A DNA stretch of 64,000 bases from Malikia granosa (GTDB lineage Bacteria; Pseudomonadota; Gammaproteobacteria; Burkholderiales; Burkholderiaceae_C): the NCBI RefSeq assembly GCF_002980595.1, contig NZ_PVLQ01000017.1:1-64000 (forward strand), read 5' to 3'. The stretch's first letter is position 1; every line of letters starts with the position of its first letter. The notes under the pieces are model-generated. The model had not been told where the DNA came from and ran no database searches. It saw nothing but the letters and a program-made list of their open reading frames with translations. This document shows, in pieces, positions 1-10,159 of this stretch. Made by a program: the position numbers and the translations under genes.

Positions 1-107
1 ACGTACAGGATGGCGTTGACCACCTCGAAGTTGTCCAGCCGCACGTTGCCCCGCTGGCGTGGCAGCAGTGGAGCGATCTGTTCGAATTGCTCGCGAGTCA
101 GTTGCAT
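1..107 (-). CDS. IS5-family transposase, N-terminal fragment
   Basis: Partial gene running off the left edge; the first 35 codons are visible. The protein begins MQLTREQFEQIAPLLPRQRG and continues with a segment rich in V/N/L (NVRLDNFEVVNAILYV), which is the typical N-terminus of IS5-family (IS427 group) transposases, just before the W-R-G-L-P motif that would follow. Start is the ATG at 107. It would catalyse DDE transposition of its own element. Many such genes are split into two overlapping frames; that cannot be judged here. Confidence 0.75.
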   Translation of the reverse strand, partial: MQLTREQFEQIAPLLPRQRGNVRLDNFEVVNAILY

Positions 108-160
108 CGCAACAGTTTCGAGCCAAGTCCACTGCCTTGTCAACTTGCGTTAACAGGCCC
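1..160 (-). mobile_element. End of an IS5-family insertion sequence (cut by left window edge)
   Basis: The left edge carries the 5' part of a leftward transposase gene and, 40-53 bases upstream of its start, GGGCCTGTTAACGC (reading the minus strand from 160 to 147). This resembles the terminal inverted repeats of IS427/IS1031-group IS5-family elements. CTA/TAG next to it (159-163) would fit a short TA-type target duplication. The rest of the element and its other end lie outside the window, so the exact end is inferred. Confidence 0.6.
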
Positions 161-313
161 TAGGGTTTTCCCGCGGCTCAACTGTCGGCCGCTTGACTGC
201 CGGCCTTGACGTCTCCCGCAATGATCCGTAGCGCCGATGCAGGCAAGTCCTTGCCGCATCACCCGATCGATCGCACCGATCCATTCGCTGATCATTTGCC
301 GGAGACCTGAACC

Positions 314-1204
314 ATGAGCAAGCCCAAAGTCATCGTGACCGTTGCCCCCACCGGAGGCATGGCCAACAAGAAGATGAACCCGAACCTGCCGACGCAGCCG
401 CAGGAAATCGCCGACGACGTCTACCGCTGCTACAACGCGGGCGCCAGCATGGTGGCCGTGCACGCGCGCCGCACCGACGACCAGGCGACCTGCGAGCCGG
501 CGGTCTACTCGCGCATCAACCAGCTGATCCGCGACAAGTGCGACATCGTCCTGAACAACTCCACCGGTGGTGGCATCGATGGCGACATGGTGCGCGAACT
601 GCCCAACGGCCTGTGGGAGATCATATGGGAGGAGCGCCTCAAGGGCATGATGGCCGAGGGCGTCGAGATGTGCACCCTGGATGCCCAGACCGTCATCGCC
701 AGCTTCGACCAGAAGGAAATCCTGGTCGCCACGCCGCCGTCGCGCATCCGCCAGATGGCGCAGATGATGAAGGAGCGCGGCATCAAGCCCGAATGGGAGG
801 TGTTCAGCCTGCATGACATCGTGCAGGACGTACCGCGCGCGCTGGCCGAGGGCGCGGACGACGAGCGCCCCTTCATCAACATCGTCATCAACGCCCGCGC
901 CTTCCAGGGCGGACTGCCCTACACGCCCAAGCTGCTGCACACCCTGGTGGATTACCTGCCCAAGGGCTGCGTGTTCAACGTCAGCGGGATCGGTCCGGCG
1001 CAGTTGCCGGCCTCGATGCACGCCCTGCTGCTGGGCGGCCATGTGCGCGTGGGCCTGGAAGACAACCTGTACTACGAGCAAGGCGTGCTGGCCACCAACG
1101 TGCAACTGGTCGAGCGCCTGGTGCGACTGGTCCGCGAAATGGGCTTCGAGCCGGCCACGCCGGCCGAGGCACGCGAAATCATCGGCCTGCGCCCGCTGCG
1201 CTGA
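314..1204 (+). CDS. Beta-keto acid cleavage enzyme (BKACE / DUF849 family)
   Basis: 296 residues, full length for the BKACE family (founding member Kce, 3-keto-5-aminohexanoate cleavage enzyme), which condenses a beta-keto acid with acetyl-CoA to give acetoacetate and a new CoA ester in a TIM barrel with a bound metal. Family features seen: V-T-V-A-P-T-G-G near the N-terminus, [10 protein letters not shown] around residues 43-52, S-T-G-G-G after residue 80, and V-G-L-E-D-N-L near residue 245. The usual metal-binding H-x-H reads A-x-H here (A48, H50), so one expected zinc ligand is missing. The TRAP receptor gene follows 18 bases downstream, suggesting one operon for uptake and cleavage of an acid. 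Substrate unknown; start is the ATG just after a GGAGACC stretch. Confidence 0.85.
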   Translation: MSKPKVIVTVAPTGGMANKKMNPNLPTQPQEIADDVYRCYNAGASMVAVHARRTDDQATCEPAVYSRINQLIRDKCDIVLNNSTGGGIDGDMVRELPNGLWEIIWEERLKGMMAEGVEMCTLDAQTVIASFDQKEILVATPPSRIRQMAQMMKERGIKPEWEVFSLHDIVQDVPRALAEGADDERPFINIVINARAFQGGLPYTPKLLHTLVDYLPKGCVFNVSGIGPAQLPASMHALLLGGHVRVGLEDNLYYEQGVLATNVQLVERLVRLVREMGFEPATPAEAREIIGLRPLR

Positions 1205-1222
1205 AACCAACCCGGATACATC

Positions 1223-2323
1223 ATGCAAGTCATTCAAGCCCACCCATTTGAAACGGCGGAACAGTCCGTACTGCGCCCGCGCGCTTCCAGGCTGATCGCT
1301 GGCCTGGCGCTGGCCTTGCCGGCGCTGTTCGGTGCAGCCGCTGCGCAAGCGCAGACAGTGACGATCAAGTTCTCGCATTTCCTGCCGGCCAACTCCAACT
1401 TCAACCAGAAGGTGGCCCTGCCCTGGTGCGCCGCGATCGAGAAGGATTCGGGCGGCCAGCTCAAGTGCCAGCTGTATCCCTCGCTGGCGCTCGGAGGCAC
1501 GCCGGCCCAGCTGGCCGACCAGGTCAAGAACGGCGTCGCCGACGTGGTCTGGACCTCGCCGAGCTATTCGACCGGCCGCTTTCCGCGCACCGAGGCGCTC
1601 GAGCTGCCGTTCACCCTGCCGGGCGATGGCCTCAAGGGTTCGCGCGCCATGTGGGAATATGTCCAGAAACACGCACAGGCGGAATACAAGGACTACAAGC
1701 TGCTGGCCATGCACAGCGGCTCGAACCTGGTCATCAGCACCGCCAGCAAGCCGATCATGTCGGCCGATGACCTCAAGGGCCTCAAGCTGCGCAGCCCGTC
1801 GCGCTTCTCGGCGCTGTTCCTGTCGGCGATCGGCAGCACGCCGGTCACCATGCCGCTGGCACAGGTGACCGAAGGCATCTCCAAGGGCGTGATCGACGGC
1901 GCCATGATCCCCTGGGAGGTGCTGCCGTCGGTCAAGGTCGACGAAGTGACCAAGTACCACATCGAAGGCGCAGCTACCCAGCCGGGCTTCGGTCAGGCAC
2001 CGATGGCCTTCATGATGAACAAGGCCAGGTACGACAAGCTGGCGCCGGAACTCAAGGCCGTGATCGACAGGCACAGCGGTCAGGCGCTGGTCGAGCTGGC
2101 CGGCAAGGTCTGGGATGAAGGCAATGCCGAGGCGCGCAAGAAACTTGCCGCCCAGGGCAACAAGACGCTGGTGATCAAGGACGCCGACTACAACGCGCTC
2201 AAGAAGGCTACAGCCTCGGTCGAGGCCGACTGGATCAAGCAGGCGACCGCCCGCGGCCTGGACGGCAGCCTGCTGGCCGCCGAAGTCCACGCCATCGGCG
2301 ACAAGCATCTGCGCAGCAAGTGA
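1223..2323 (+). CDS. TRAP transporter solute-binding protein, DctP type
   Basis: 366-residue periplasmic receptor. An unusually long n-region is followed by a signal peptide ending A-A-A-Q-A-Q-T near residue 44, then the DctP fold starting V-T-I-K-F-S-H-F-L-P. Family landmarks include the conserved segment L-K-G-L-K-L-R-S-P-S near residue 190, whose arginine normally binds the ligand carboxylate, and the region G-A-M-I-P-W-E near residue 230. DctP proteins deliver C4-dicarboxylates or other organic acids to a DctQM membrane pair. No dctQ or dctM gene is present in the window, so this is an orphan receptor here. It sits directly behind the beta-keto acid cleavage enzyme, which suggests a related carboxylate ligand. 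Confidence 0.88.
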   Translation: MQVIQAHPFETAEQSVLRPRASRLIAGLALALPALFGAAAAQAQTVTIKFSHFLPANSNFNQKVALPWCAAIEKDSGGQLKCQLYPSLALGGTPAQLADQVKNGVADVVWTSPSYSTGRFPRTEALELPFTLPGDGLKGSRAMWEYVQKHAQAEYKDYKLLAMHSGSNLVISTASKPIMSADDLKGLKLRSPSRFSALFLSAIGSTPVTMPLAQVTEGISKGVIDGAMIPWEVLPSVKVDEVTKYHIEGAATQPGFGQAPMAFMMNKARYDKLAPELKAVIDRHSGQALVELAGKVWDEGNAEARKKLAAQGNKTLVIKDADYNALKKATASVEADWIKQATARGLDGSLLAAEVHAIGDKHLRSK

Positions 2324-2330
2324 TGCGATC

Positions 2331-2359
2331 GGCCCCCGCCCGCTTCCGCAGCGGGGGCC
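2331..2359. terminator. Hairpin between convergent genes
   Basis: Perfect inverted repeat GGCCCCCGC (2331-2339) / GCGGGGGCC (2351-2359) with an 11-base loop, located between the converging TRAP receptor and Bug receptor genes. It has no T-run on either side, so it is either a weak bidirectional terminator or an mRNA 3'-end stabilising structure. Confidence 0.5.
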
Positions 2360-2400
2360 ACGGGCGGCGGCCGCTTGCTACGGCCCGCCTGTGCCGTGTC

Positions 2401-3390
2401 TTATTCGTCCGGCGTGAAGCCCGAGGCCTTGACCACCGGGCCCCACTTGTTCAGCTCGCTCTTGACGATGCGGGCGAAATCGGCCTGGGTCTGGCCGTCG
2501 ACATCGAAGGACATCTTTTCCAGCGCGTCATTGAGCTGCTTGGCCTTCAGCGCCTTGTTGACGGCCGCATTGAGCTTGGCCACCACCTCGGCCGGAGTCT
2601 TGCTCGGCACGAACACTGCAAAGTACTCATCGGCGGCGACATCCTTGAAGCCGCTCTCGGCCATTGTGGGCACGTCCGGCAGATAAGGCGAGCGCTTGCT
2701 GCCGCTGACCGCCAGGATGCGCAGGCGACCGGAGTTGGCATGCGGCAACACCTCGGACAGCACGTTGACCCCGGCCTGGACCTGGCCGCCGAGCAGGTCG
2801 CTGACCAGCGGTGCACCGCCCTTGTAGGGGACATGGTTGAGCTGCACCCCGGCAGCGCGGCCCAGCATCACGCCGACGAAATGCGGCGTGGCGCCGGCGG
2901 CAGGCGAACCGTAGTTGGCATCCTTCGGGTTGGTCTTGACCCAGGCAATGTAGTCGGACACCGTCTTCACGCGGGCCGGCACGGCCGAACTCACGCTGAA
3001 GGCAAAGGACACCGTGGCAGCCGAGGTCACCGGGATGAAGTCGGCCAGGGTGTCATAGCCCAGCTTCTTGTAGACATGCGGGTAGATGGTCAGGATCGAG
3101 GCCGGGGTCACCAGGATCTCGGAGCCGTCGGCCTGGCCAGCCTTGACCGCCTGGGCGCCAATGCGGCCCGCGGCGCCCGGCTTGTTCTCGACGATCACGG
3201 TCGGCGCGTAGCTGCCGGCGAGCTGCTGGGCCAGCTGGCGCGCCACCGCATCGGCCGCGCCGCCGGCCGGGAAGCCGACCACGATCCTGGCGGGCTTGTC
3301 GATCACGGTCTGGGCCTGGGCCAGCGGCGCGAAGGCGGTGGTGGTGGCGGCGGCGACGCTGGCAATGATGAGGTGGCGGCGATGCAACAT
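2401..3390 (-). CDS. Bug/TctC-family periplasmic solute receptor
   Basis: 329 residues. Member of the Bug family (tripartite tricarboxylate transporter receptors, greatly expanded in Bordetella and relatives). A signal peptide ends A-P-L-A-Q-A-Q-T around residue 26, followed by I-V-V-G-F-P-A-G-G-A-A-D, the hallmark loop binding one ligand carboxylate, then V-I-V-E-N-K-P-G-A-A-G and L-N-H-V-P-Y-K-G-G. The start at 3390 is chosen because AGGAGA lies seven bases upstream; an in-frame upstream codon at 3447 lacks this. No TctAB membrane genes are nearby, so it is an orphan receptor, as most Bug proteins are. Ligand unknown. Confidence 0.88.
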   Translation of the reverse strand: MLHRRHLIIASVAAATTTAFAPLAQAQTVIDKPARIVVGFPAGGAADAVARQLAQQLAGSYAPTVIVENKPGAAGRIGAQAVKAGQADGSEILVTPASILTIYPHVYKKLGYDTLADFIPVTSAATVSFAFSVSSAVPARVKTVSDYIAWVKTNPKDANYGSPAAGATPHFVGVMLGRAAGVQLNHVPYKGGAPLVSDLLGGQVQAGVNVLSEVLPHANSGRLRILAVSGSKRSPYLPDVPTMAESGFKDVAADEYFAVFVPSKTPAEVVAKLNAAVNKALKAKQLNDALEKMSFDVDGQTQADFARIVKSELNKWGPVVKASGFTPDE

Positions 3391-3579
3391 GGGGTTCTCC
3401 TGTCGGATTGTTGTGATGGACGCCCGCATGATCGATCCAACCGTCAATGGCGACAGTCTGCGCCACGACAGTTCACACTGGGGTTAACACCCAGTCCAGC
3501 CACTTTCTTCGAGGACTGGAAAGCGCGCCGAGCAGCCGGGTAGGCCAGCAGGGGGGGTAGTCACCGGATCGGGGACTTT

Positions 3580-5448
3580 TCAGCCCCTCACCACCCGCAG
3601 CACCTCTTGGCCATAGGCCTCGAGCTTCTTCTGCCCCAGACCCGGAATCCCTTCGAGCTCGGACAGGCGCTGCGGCTGCTGCTCGGCGATGGCGCGCAGG
3701 GTCGCGTCGTTGAAGATGATGTAGGCCGGCAGGTTGTGCTCGCGCGCGACCTGGGCGCGCCAGGCCTTGAGCGCGGCCAGCGTCTCGCGCGCGGCCAGCG
3801 TCAGCGTGGCTTCGGCCGCAACCACGCGCTGGCGCGCAGCAGTCCGGCTGCGTCCGCCCGGTTGCGCCGTCTGCACCCGCACGAAGACCTGCTCCTCGCC
3901 CTTGAGGATGGCGCGCGCGGCCTCGCCGAGGCGCAGGGTGTTGAAATGCTCGGCATCGACCCGGATCGCCTCGCGCGCGATCAGCTGGCGCGCGAGGCTG
4001 CGCCACTCGCTCTCGCCGAGGTCGGCGCCGATGCCGAAGGTGCTCAAGGCCGCGTGGCCATGCTGCTCGACCTTCTCGGTCTTCTTGCCGCGCAGGATGT
4101 CGATCAGGTGGCCGGCGCCAAAGGCCGCGCCTCCGGCCTGCTGCACCCGGTAGATGCAGGACAGCAGCTTGCGCGCGGCCTCGGTCGCGTTCCAGGTCTG
4201 CGGCGGATGCAGGCAGTTGTCGCAGTTGCCGCAGGGCTGGGACTTCTCGCCGAAATAGGCCAGCAGCCGCACGCGGCGGCAGTCGGTCGCCTCGGCCAGC
4301 GCCAGCAGCGCCTCGAGCTTGCCGCGCAGCACCTGCTTGAATTCCTCCGCCGCCGGGCTTTCGTCGATCATGCGGCGCTGGTTGACCACGTCCTGCAGGC
4401 CGTAGGCCATCCAGGCGTCGGCCGGCTCGCCGTCGCGGCCGGCGCGGCCGGTCTCCTGGTAGTAGCCCTCGATGTTCTTCGGCATGTCGACATGGGCGAC
4501 GAAGCGCACGTCGGGCTTGTCGATGCCCATGCCGAAGGCCACGGTCGCGACCATGATGAGGCCCTCCTCGCGCAGGAAGCGGTCCTGGTGCCGCTGGCGC
4601 GTGGCCTGCTCCAGGCCGGCGTGGTAGGGCAGCGCGTTGAAGCCGGCCGCCGCGAGCTGGGCCGCGACATCCTCGACCTTGCGCCGCGACTGGCAATAGA
4701 CCACGCCGGCGTCATGGCCGCTGGTGCCCATGTGCTCGTTGCGGATGAAGCGCTGCAGCTGCTGCAGGCTGTCCTTCTTCTCGACGATGGTGTAGCGGAT
4801 GTTGGGCCGGTCGAAGCTGGAGACGAAATGGCGCGCCTCCTCCAGCCGCAGGTGATGCACGATGTCGGCGCGCGTCAATTCGTCGGCAGTGGCGGTCAGC
4901 GCGACGCGCGGCACGTCGGGGAAGCGCTCGTGCAAGGTGGCCAGGCCGCGGTAGTCGGGCCGGAAGTCGTGGCCCCACTGGCTCACGCAATGCGCCTCGT
5001 CGATCGCGAACAGGCTGAGCAGGCCGCGCTCGTGCAGGGCCTGCAGCTGGGCCATGAAGCGCGCCGTCGTCAGGCGCTCGGGCGCGGCATAGAGCAGCGT
5101 GATCTCGCCGCGCTGCAGCTGGCGCTCGATCTCGGTCGCCTGCTCCTGCGACAGGCTCGAGTTGAGATAGGCCGCGCTGACGCCGGCCTCGATCAGCGCG
5201 CCGACCTGGTCGTGCATCAGCGCGATCAAGGGCGAGACCACGATGGTCACGCCCTGCCCCGCGCGCTGGCGCAGGATCGCCGGCACCTGGTAGCAGAGCG
5301 ACTTGCCGCCGCCAGTCGGCATCAGCACCAGCGCGTCGCCGCCGGCCGAGACATGCTCGACGATGCCGGCCTGCGGGCCGCGGAAGGCCTGGTAGCCGAA
5401 GACCTCGCGCAGGACTTCCAGCGCCGCAGAGGACAGATCGGTGCTCAA
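3580..5448 (-). CDS. recQ: ATP-dependent DNA helicase RecQ
   Basis: 622 residues, close to the usual 600-610. 3'-5' superfamily 2 helicase of recombination repair. Visible: Walker A T-G-G-G-K-S (about residues 48-53), DEAH box A-I-D-E-A-H-C, aromatic-rich loop Q-W-G-H-D-F-R, motif [12 protein letters not shown], the zinc-binding cysteines (C-R-R-V-R-L-L ... C-G-N-C-D-N-C), the RQC winged helix, and a C-terminal HRDC domain. The start is inferred to be TTG at 5448, whose last bases overlap the stop codon of corA (TTGA), giving the sequence [10 protein letters not shown]; no in-frame ATG lies nearby that would give a full RecQ. Last gene of a hemB-corA-recQ run and probably translationally coupled to corA. 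Confidence 0.95.
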   Translation of the reverse strand: MSTDLSSAALEVLREVFGYQAFRGPQAGIVEHVSAGGDALVLMPTGGGKSLCYQVPAILRQRAGQGVTIVVSPLIALMHDQVGALIEAGVSAAYLNSSLSQEQATEIERQLQRGEITLLYAAPERLTTARFMAQLQALHERGLLSLFAIDEAHCVSQWGHDFRPDYRGLATLHERFPDVPRVALTATADELTRADIVHHLRLEEARHFVSSFDRPNIRYTIVEKKDSLQQLQRFIRNEHMGTSGHDAGVVYCQSRRKVEDVAAQLAAAGFNALPYHAGLEQATRQRHQDRFLREEGLIMVATVAFGMGIDKPDVRFVAHVDMPKNIEGYYQETGRAGRDGEPADAWMAYGLQDVVNQRRMIDESPAAEEFKQVLRGKLEALLALAEATDCRRVRLLAYFGEKSQPCGNCDNCLHPPQTWNATEAARKLLSCIYRVQQAGGAAFGAGHLIDILRGKKTEKVEQHGHAALSTFGIGADLGESEWRSLARQLIAREAIRVDAEHFNTLRLGEAARAILKGEEQVFVRVQTAQPGGRSRTAARQRVVAAEATLTLAARETLAALKAWRAQVAREHNLPAYIIFNDATLRAIAEQQPQRLSELEGIPGLGQKKLEAYGQEVLRVVRG

Positions 5449-6575
5449 GTGCGGTGCTCCAGGAAACGCTTGCGCCAGAAATAGAAGGCCAGGCTGACGG
5501 CGATCACCACCATCGCGGCCAGCGCCCACCAGAAACCCGCCTGCAGGTGAAGCAGCGGGATGAAGTCGAAGTTCATGCCGAAGATGCCCGCGATCAGGTT
5601 CAGCGGCAGGAAGATGGCGGTCAGCACCGTCAGGATGCGCATGATCTCGTTGGTGCGGTGGCCCTGGGCATTGAAATGCATCTGCACCGCGACCTCGGCG
5701 CTCTGCTCGAGCCGGCGCACATGGTGCACCACGCGCTCGATATGCTCGAGCACGTCGCGGCTGCGCACCTTGAGCAGCTCGTGCGCGCGCTGGTCGGCCG
5801 GCAGCGCGGCCTCGGGCCAGCTGTCGAGCGCCTCGATCCAGTCCTGGATCGCGCTGCGCTGGTCCTCGCAGATCTCGTCGAGCTGGTGCAAGGCCAGCCG
5901 CGCCTGCAGCAGGCTGCCCCAGTTGTTGAAGCGCGAATTCGGGCTCAGCAGCTCGGACTGCCAGTGGTCGAGCTGGCGCGTCAGCTCGCGCCGCAGCTCG
6001 AGGTAGCCGTCGACCATCTGGTTGACCAGGCGCAGCATCAGGTCGCCGCTGCTGCTGGGCATGAAGCGGATCGCCGCGCTGCGCCCGGGCTCGGTGACCT
6101 CGGCCTGGCCGCTGGCGGTCAGCGCCAGCAGGCGGGCGGCATAGCTGTCGCGCACCGCGCAATCGGTCGGATGCACGGTCAGCAGCACCTGGTCGAACAG
6201 CGCGAAGCCGACCGGGCTGGTATCGATGCGGCGCAGCACCGGCGGACCGCCGCGGCGCGGCAGATTCTCGAGCGCCGGGCTGTAGGGATCAGCCTCGATG
6301 TCGCTGCGGCCCTGGGCCAGTCGGCGGAACACCAGCAGGTCGTACTGCGCGGTGTAGTCGTAGTGCGAAGGCAGCTGGTTGTTGAGCAGGTCGGACAGGT
6401 GCAGGTCGACCAGCGCGCTGCCGCAGAGCTGCTGCAGGCAGGCCTGGACCTCGGCCTGCAGCGACTCGAATTCGCGCCGCCCGAGCGCGATCCAGAGGAA
6501 ACCGTGTTCAGGCAGCGCCGTCGGCAGGACGGCGCTTTCGCGGATGCTGAGCTCGGCGAGGTGGAAGACGCGCAT
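5445..6575 (-). CDS. CorA/ZntB-family divalent metal transporter
   Basis: 376 residues. A long N-terminal cytoplasmic domain (about 1-310) ends in the stalk helix, followed by two membrane segments near the C-terminus (about 315-335 and 345-368). The first ends in the family signature I-F-G-M-N-F-D, which forms the pore mouth. CorA members carry Mg2+, Co2+ or Ni2+, and ZntB members Zn2+; the cargo cannot be decided from sequence. The gene lies 15 bases behind hemB and overlaps the inferred recQ start by four bases, so it is in the same leftward operon. The upstream CDF metal exporter makes a metal theme plausible, since HemB is itself metal dependent. Confidence 0.88.
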   Translation of the reverse strand: MRVFHLAELSIRESAVLPTALPEHGFLWIALGRREFESLQAEVQACLQQLCGSALVDLHLSDLLNNQLPSHYDYTAQYDLLVFRRLAQGRSDIEADPYSPALENLPRRGGPPVLRRIDTSPVGFALFDQVLLTVHPTDCAVRDSYAARLLALTASGQAEVTEPGRSAAIRFMPSSSGDLMLRLVNQMVDGYLELRRELTRQLDHWQSELLSPNSRFNNWGSLLQARLALHQLDEICEDQRSAIQDWIEALDSWPEAALPADQRAHELLKVRSRDVLEHIERVVHHVRRLEQSAEVAVQMHFNAQGHRTNEIMRILTVLTAIFLPLNLIAGIFGMNFDFIPLLHLQAGFWWALAAMVVIAVSLAFYFWRKRFLEHRT

Positions 6576-6590
6576 CGGAGCGGAGCAGCC

Positions 6591-8538
<1,948 letters not shown>

Positions 8539-8675
8539 GCAAGGCCCTTGCTCCGACATGCCGGCGCGGACGGCCGCGCCCGCGCATCCGGCCACTATCT
8601 TAAGTATGCGCGCGTGACAGGACTGCAGGCCAGGGTCCGTCGGAAGCATGGTGCATCGACTGTGGCCAGGCAAGG

Positions 8676-8689
8676 TTTTTACGTAAAAA
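8676..8689. promoter_or_regulatory. Operator-like palindrome TTTTTACGTAAAAA in an AT-rich island
   Basis: A perfect 14-base palindrome inside a roughly 45-base AT-rich island (8674-8718), which stands out in a high-GC region. TTACGTCAT follows at 8692. It lies about 140 bases upstream of the CDF gene start and downstream of the pyruvyltransferase-like gene's 3' end. It looks like a dimeric repressor or activator site in the promoter region of the leftward CDF-hemB-corA-recQ run. The binding protein is not identifiable. Confidence 0.45.
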
Positions 8690-8757
8690 TATTACGTCAT
8701 TGATTTACTTATTTATGGTGCAACCAGCGTCAGGCCAGATGATCTGCGTGCTGGATG

Positions 8758-10005
8758 TCATTTCTCTGTCGCACGAGGCGGGATTTCAACAGCCCGATCC
8801 GGCGCAGAAAACCCCTCGGCCCGGCTCAGACCAGCCAGGCCGGCCCGGCAGGTCGCTTCCAGACTTTGTGCCTGCCGCCGTAGCGCGCCAGCGTCTGTTG
8901 CGAGGGCCTGCGACAGGGCCGCGCCGAGACCGGCGGGCCAGACGCAAGTCGGCAGGCCAGGCAGTTCCCAGGCGTCCAGGTAGGCGGCCAGCTTGCGCGA
9001 CTGGCCGCTGCCGCCGGTCGGAACCAGGCTCAGGCGCGGCAGTCCGAAGGCAGTGGCGACGATGCGGGCATGCAGACTGCTCGCGACGCAGGCGCGGCTG
9101 CCGGCGATCAGCGCGCAGAGATCCCACAGCCGGCCCGACGGCAGGATGCGCAGCGATGGCGCCGGCAGCCTGGCCGCCAGGCGCCGCAGCGTCGCGGGAT
9201 CGTCATGCCAGGGCGCCAGGCCGGCGCAGAACAGCACCAACCCCATGCCGGTCGCGGCCAGCAGCGGCTGCAGTTGGACGGCCAGCAGGTCCAGGCAGGC
9301 ATCGTCGGCCAGTTCGGGACCGAGCTGCAGCGCCAGGTAGCCGGACGGGAAGGCCGCGCGCACGGCGGCGATCTCGCCCATGTCGGCGCGCTGGCGGACC
9401 TGCCGGCCGAACAGCTCGGCGACCCGCACCGCCGGGTCGGGCAACAGGCGGGCGGCCATGCCGGCCTGGGCCAGGGTCACCTGCGTGATGCGGTCGCGCA
9501 CCGAGACGAAGGACGCCGCGCGCAGCGCGGCCAGCACCTCGGCGCGCAGGGCCTCGGGCGCCTGCGCCAGCCCGACGCCGCCGACCCCGGCGAAGGCGGT
9601 GCGGCACAGGCCAGGCAGGCGCACGGACGAGGCGACATAGGGCGCCAGCGCAGTCCCCACGCTGCCCCTGACCCAGTCCGCGCGCTCGGCGGGACGCGGC
9701 TCCAGGTAGGCGATCACGGCCTGCACCTGCTCGGGCGCCAGCAGCATGACGGCGGCCTGCCAGGCGCTGCAGTCGAGGATCTCGCCGCCGACATGCAGCA
9801 GGTCGGGCCGGCGCGGCGCGAGTTCGGCCAGCAGATCCGGCAGGGAGCGCACGGCCAGGCCGTCCCAGCGCCGCAGGTCGCGGTCCGCCAGGCCGGCGAA
9901 ATGCAGCTCGCGCCCGGGCCACTGAGCGGCGGCAACCCGGGCCAGCAGCAGGTCGCCAAAGTTGTGCCGGTCGAAGGCACCGAACAGGATCAGGGGACGG
10001 TCCAT
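8758..10005 (-). CDS. Polysaccharide pyruvyl transferase family protein
   Basis: 415 residues of the PF04230 family (CsaB/WcaK-like), enzymes that move pyruvate ketals onto glycans or otherwise act on cell-surface polymers. Seen: N-terminal G-A-F-D-R-H-N-F-G-D-L-L-L (the N-x-G-D motif), H-V-G-G-E-I-L, S-V-R-D-R-I-T in the middle, and the C-terminal S-S-L-H-A-R-I-V-A-T-A-F-G-L-P motif that matches the family's S-x-H-x-x-I-x-A-x-x-x-G-x-P. Start 10005 is the ATG giving a family-type N-terminus with GAATGGGGC upstream. It stands alone, with no sugar-biosynthesis neighbours, so the acceptor is unknown. Confidence 0.78.
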   Translation of the reverse strand: MDRPLILFGAFDRHNFGDLLLARVAAAQWPGRELHFAGLADRDLRRWDGLAVRSLPDLLAELAPRRPDLLHVGGEILDCSAWQAAVMLLAPEQVQAVIAYLEPRPAERADWVRGSVGTALAPYVASSVRLPGLCRTAFAGVGGVGLAQAPEALRAEVLAALRAASFVSVRDRITQVTLAQAGMAARLLPDPAVRVAELFGRQVRQRADMGEIAAVRAAFPSGYLALQLGPELADDACLDLLAVQLQPLLAATGMGLVLFCAGLAPWHDDPATLRRLAARLPAPSLRILPSGRLWDLCALIAGSRACVASSLHARIVATAFGLPRLSLVPTGGSGQSRKLAAYLDAWELPGLPTCVWPAGLGAALSQALATDAGALRRQAQSLEATCRAGLAGLSRAEGFSAPDRAVEIPPRATEK

Positions 10006-10108
10006 GCCCCATTCTGGCCGGCAAGGCGGGGCTTGTGCAGCCTGCTGGCCAGACTCGCCAGACAAGCCATGCCGGATCGCAGGCCGCTCCCATGCAGCCT
10101 CGTGCGCC

Positions 10109-10137
10109 AAAAAAAACGGCGCCCCGCAGGGCGCCGT
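10109..10137 (-). terminator. Rho-independent terminator of glcB
   Basis: Read on the minus strand: stem ACGGCGCCC / GGGCGCCGT (9 bp, loop of four) followed directly by eight T. It begins 22 bases after the malate synthase stop codon, so it ends the leftward glcB transcript. Confidence 0.92.
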
Positions 10138-10159
10138 CTCATTCCACTTCAGGCCTCGA

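Noticed and set aside
140-2308. A 722-codon open frame on the minus strand, and many similar long antisense frames throughout (for example 28004-31033 minus, 15619-17889 plus)
   Set aside because: They lie opposite clear, well-conserved genes, show no family motifs, and have the composition expected of complementary high-GC codons. They are shadows, not genes.
3478-3494. CTGGGGTTAACACCCAG inverted repeat between recQ and the Bug receptor
   Set aside because: Short arms in a gap with no other promoter features; could be chance. Too weak to list as an operator.
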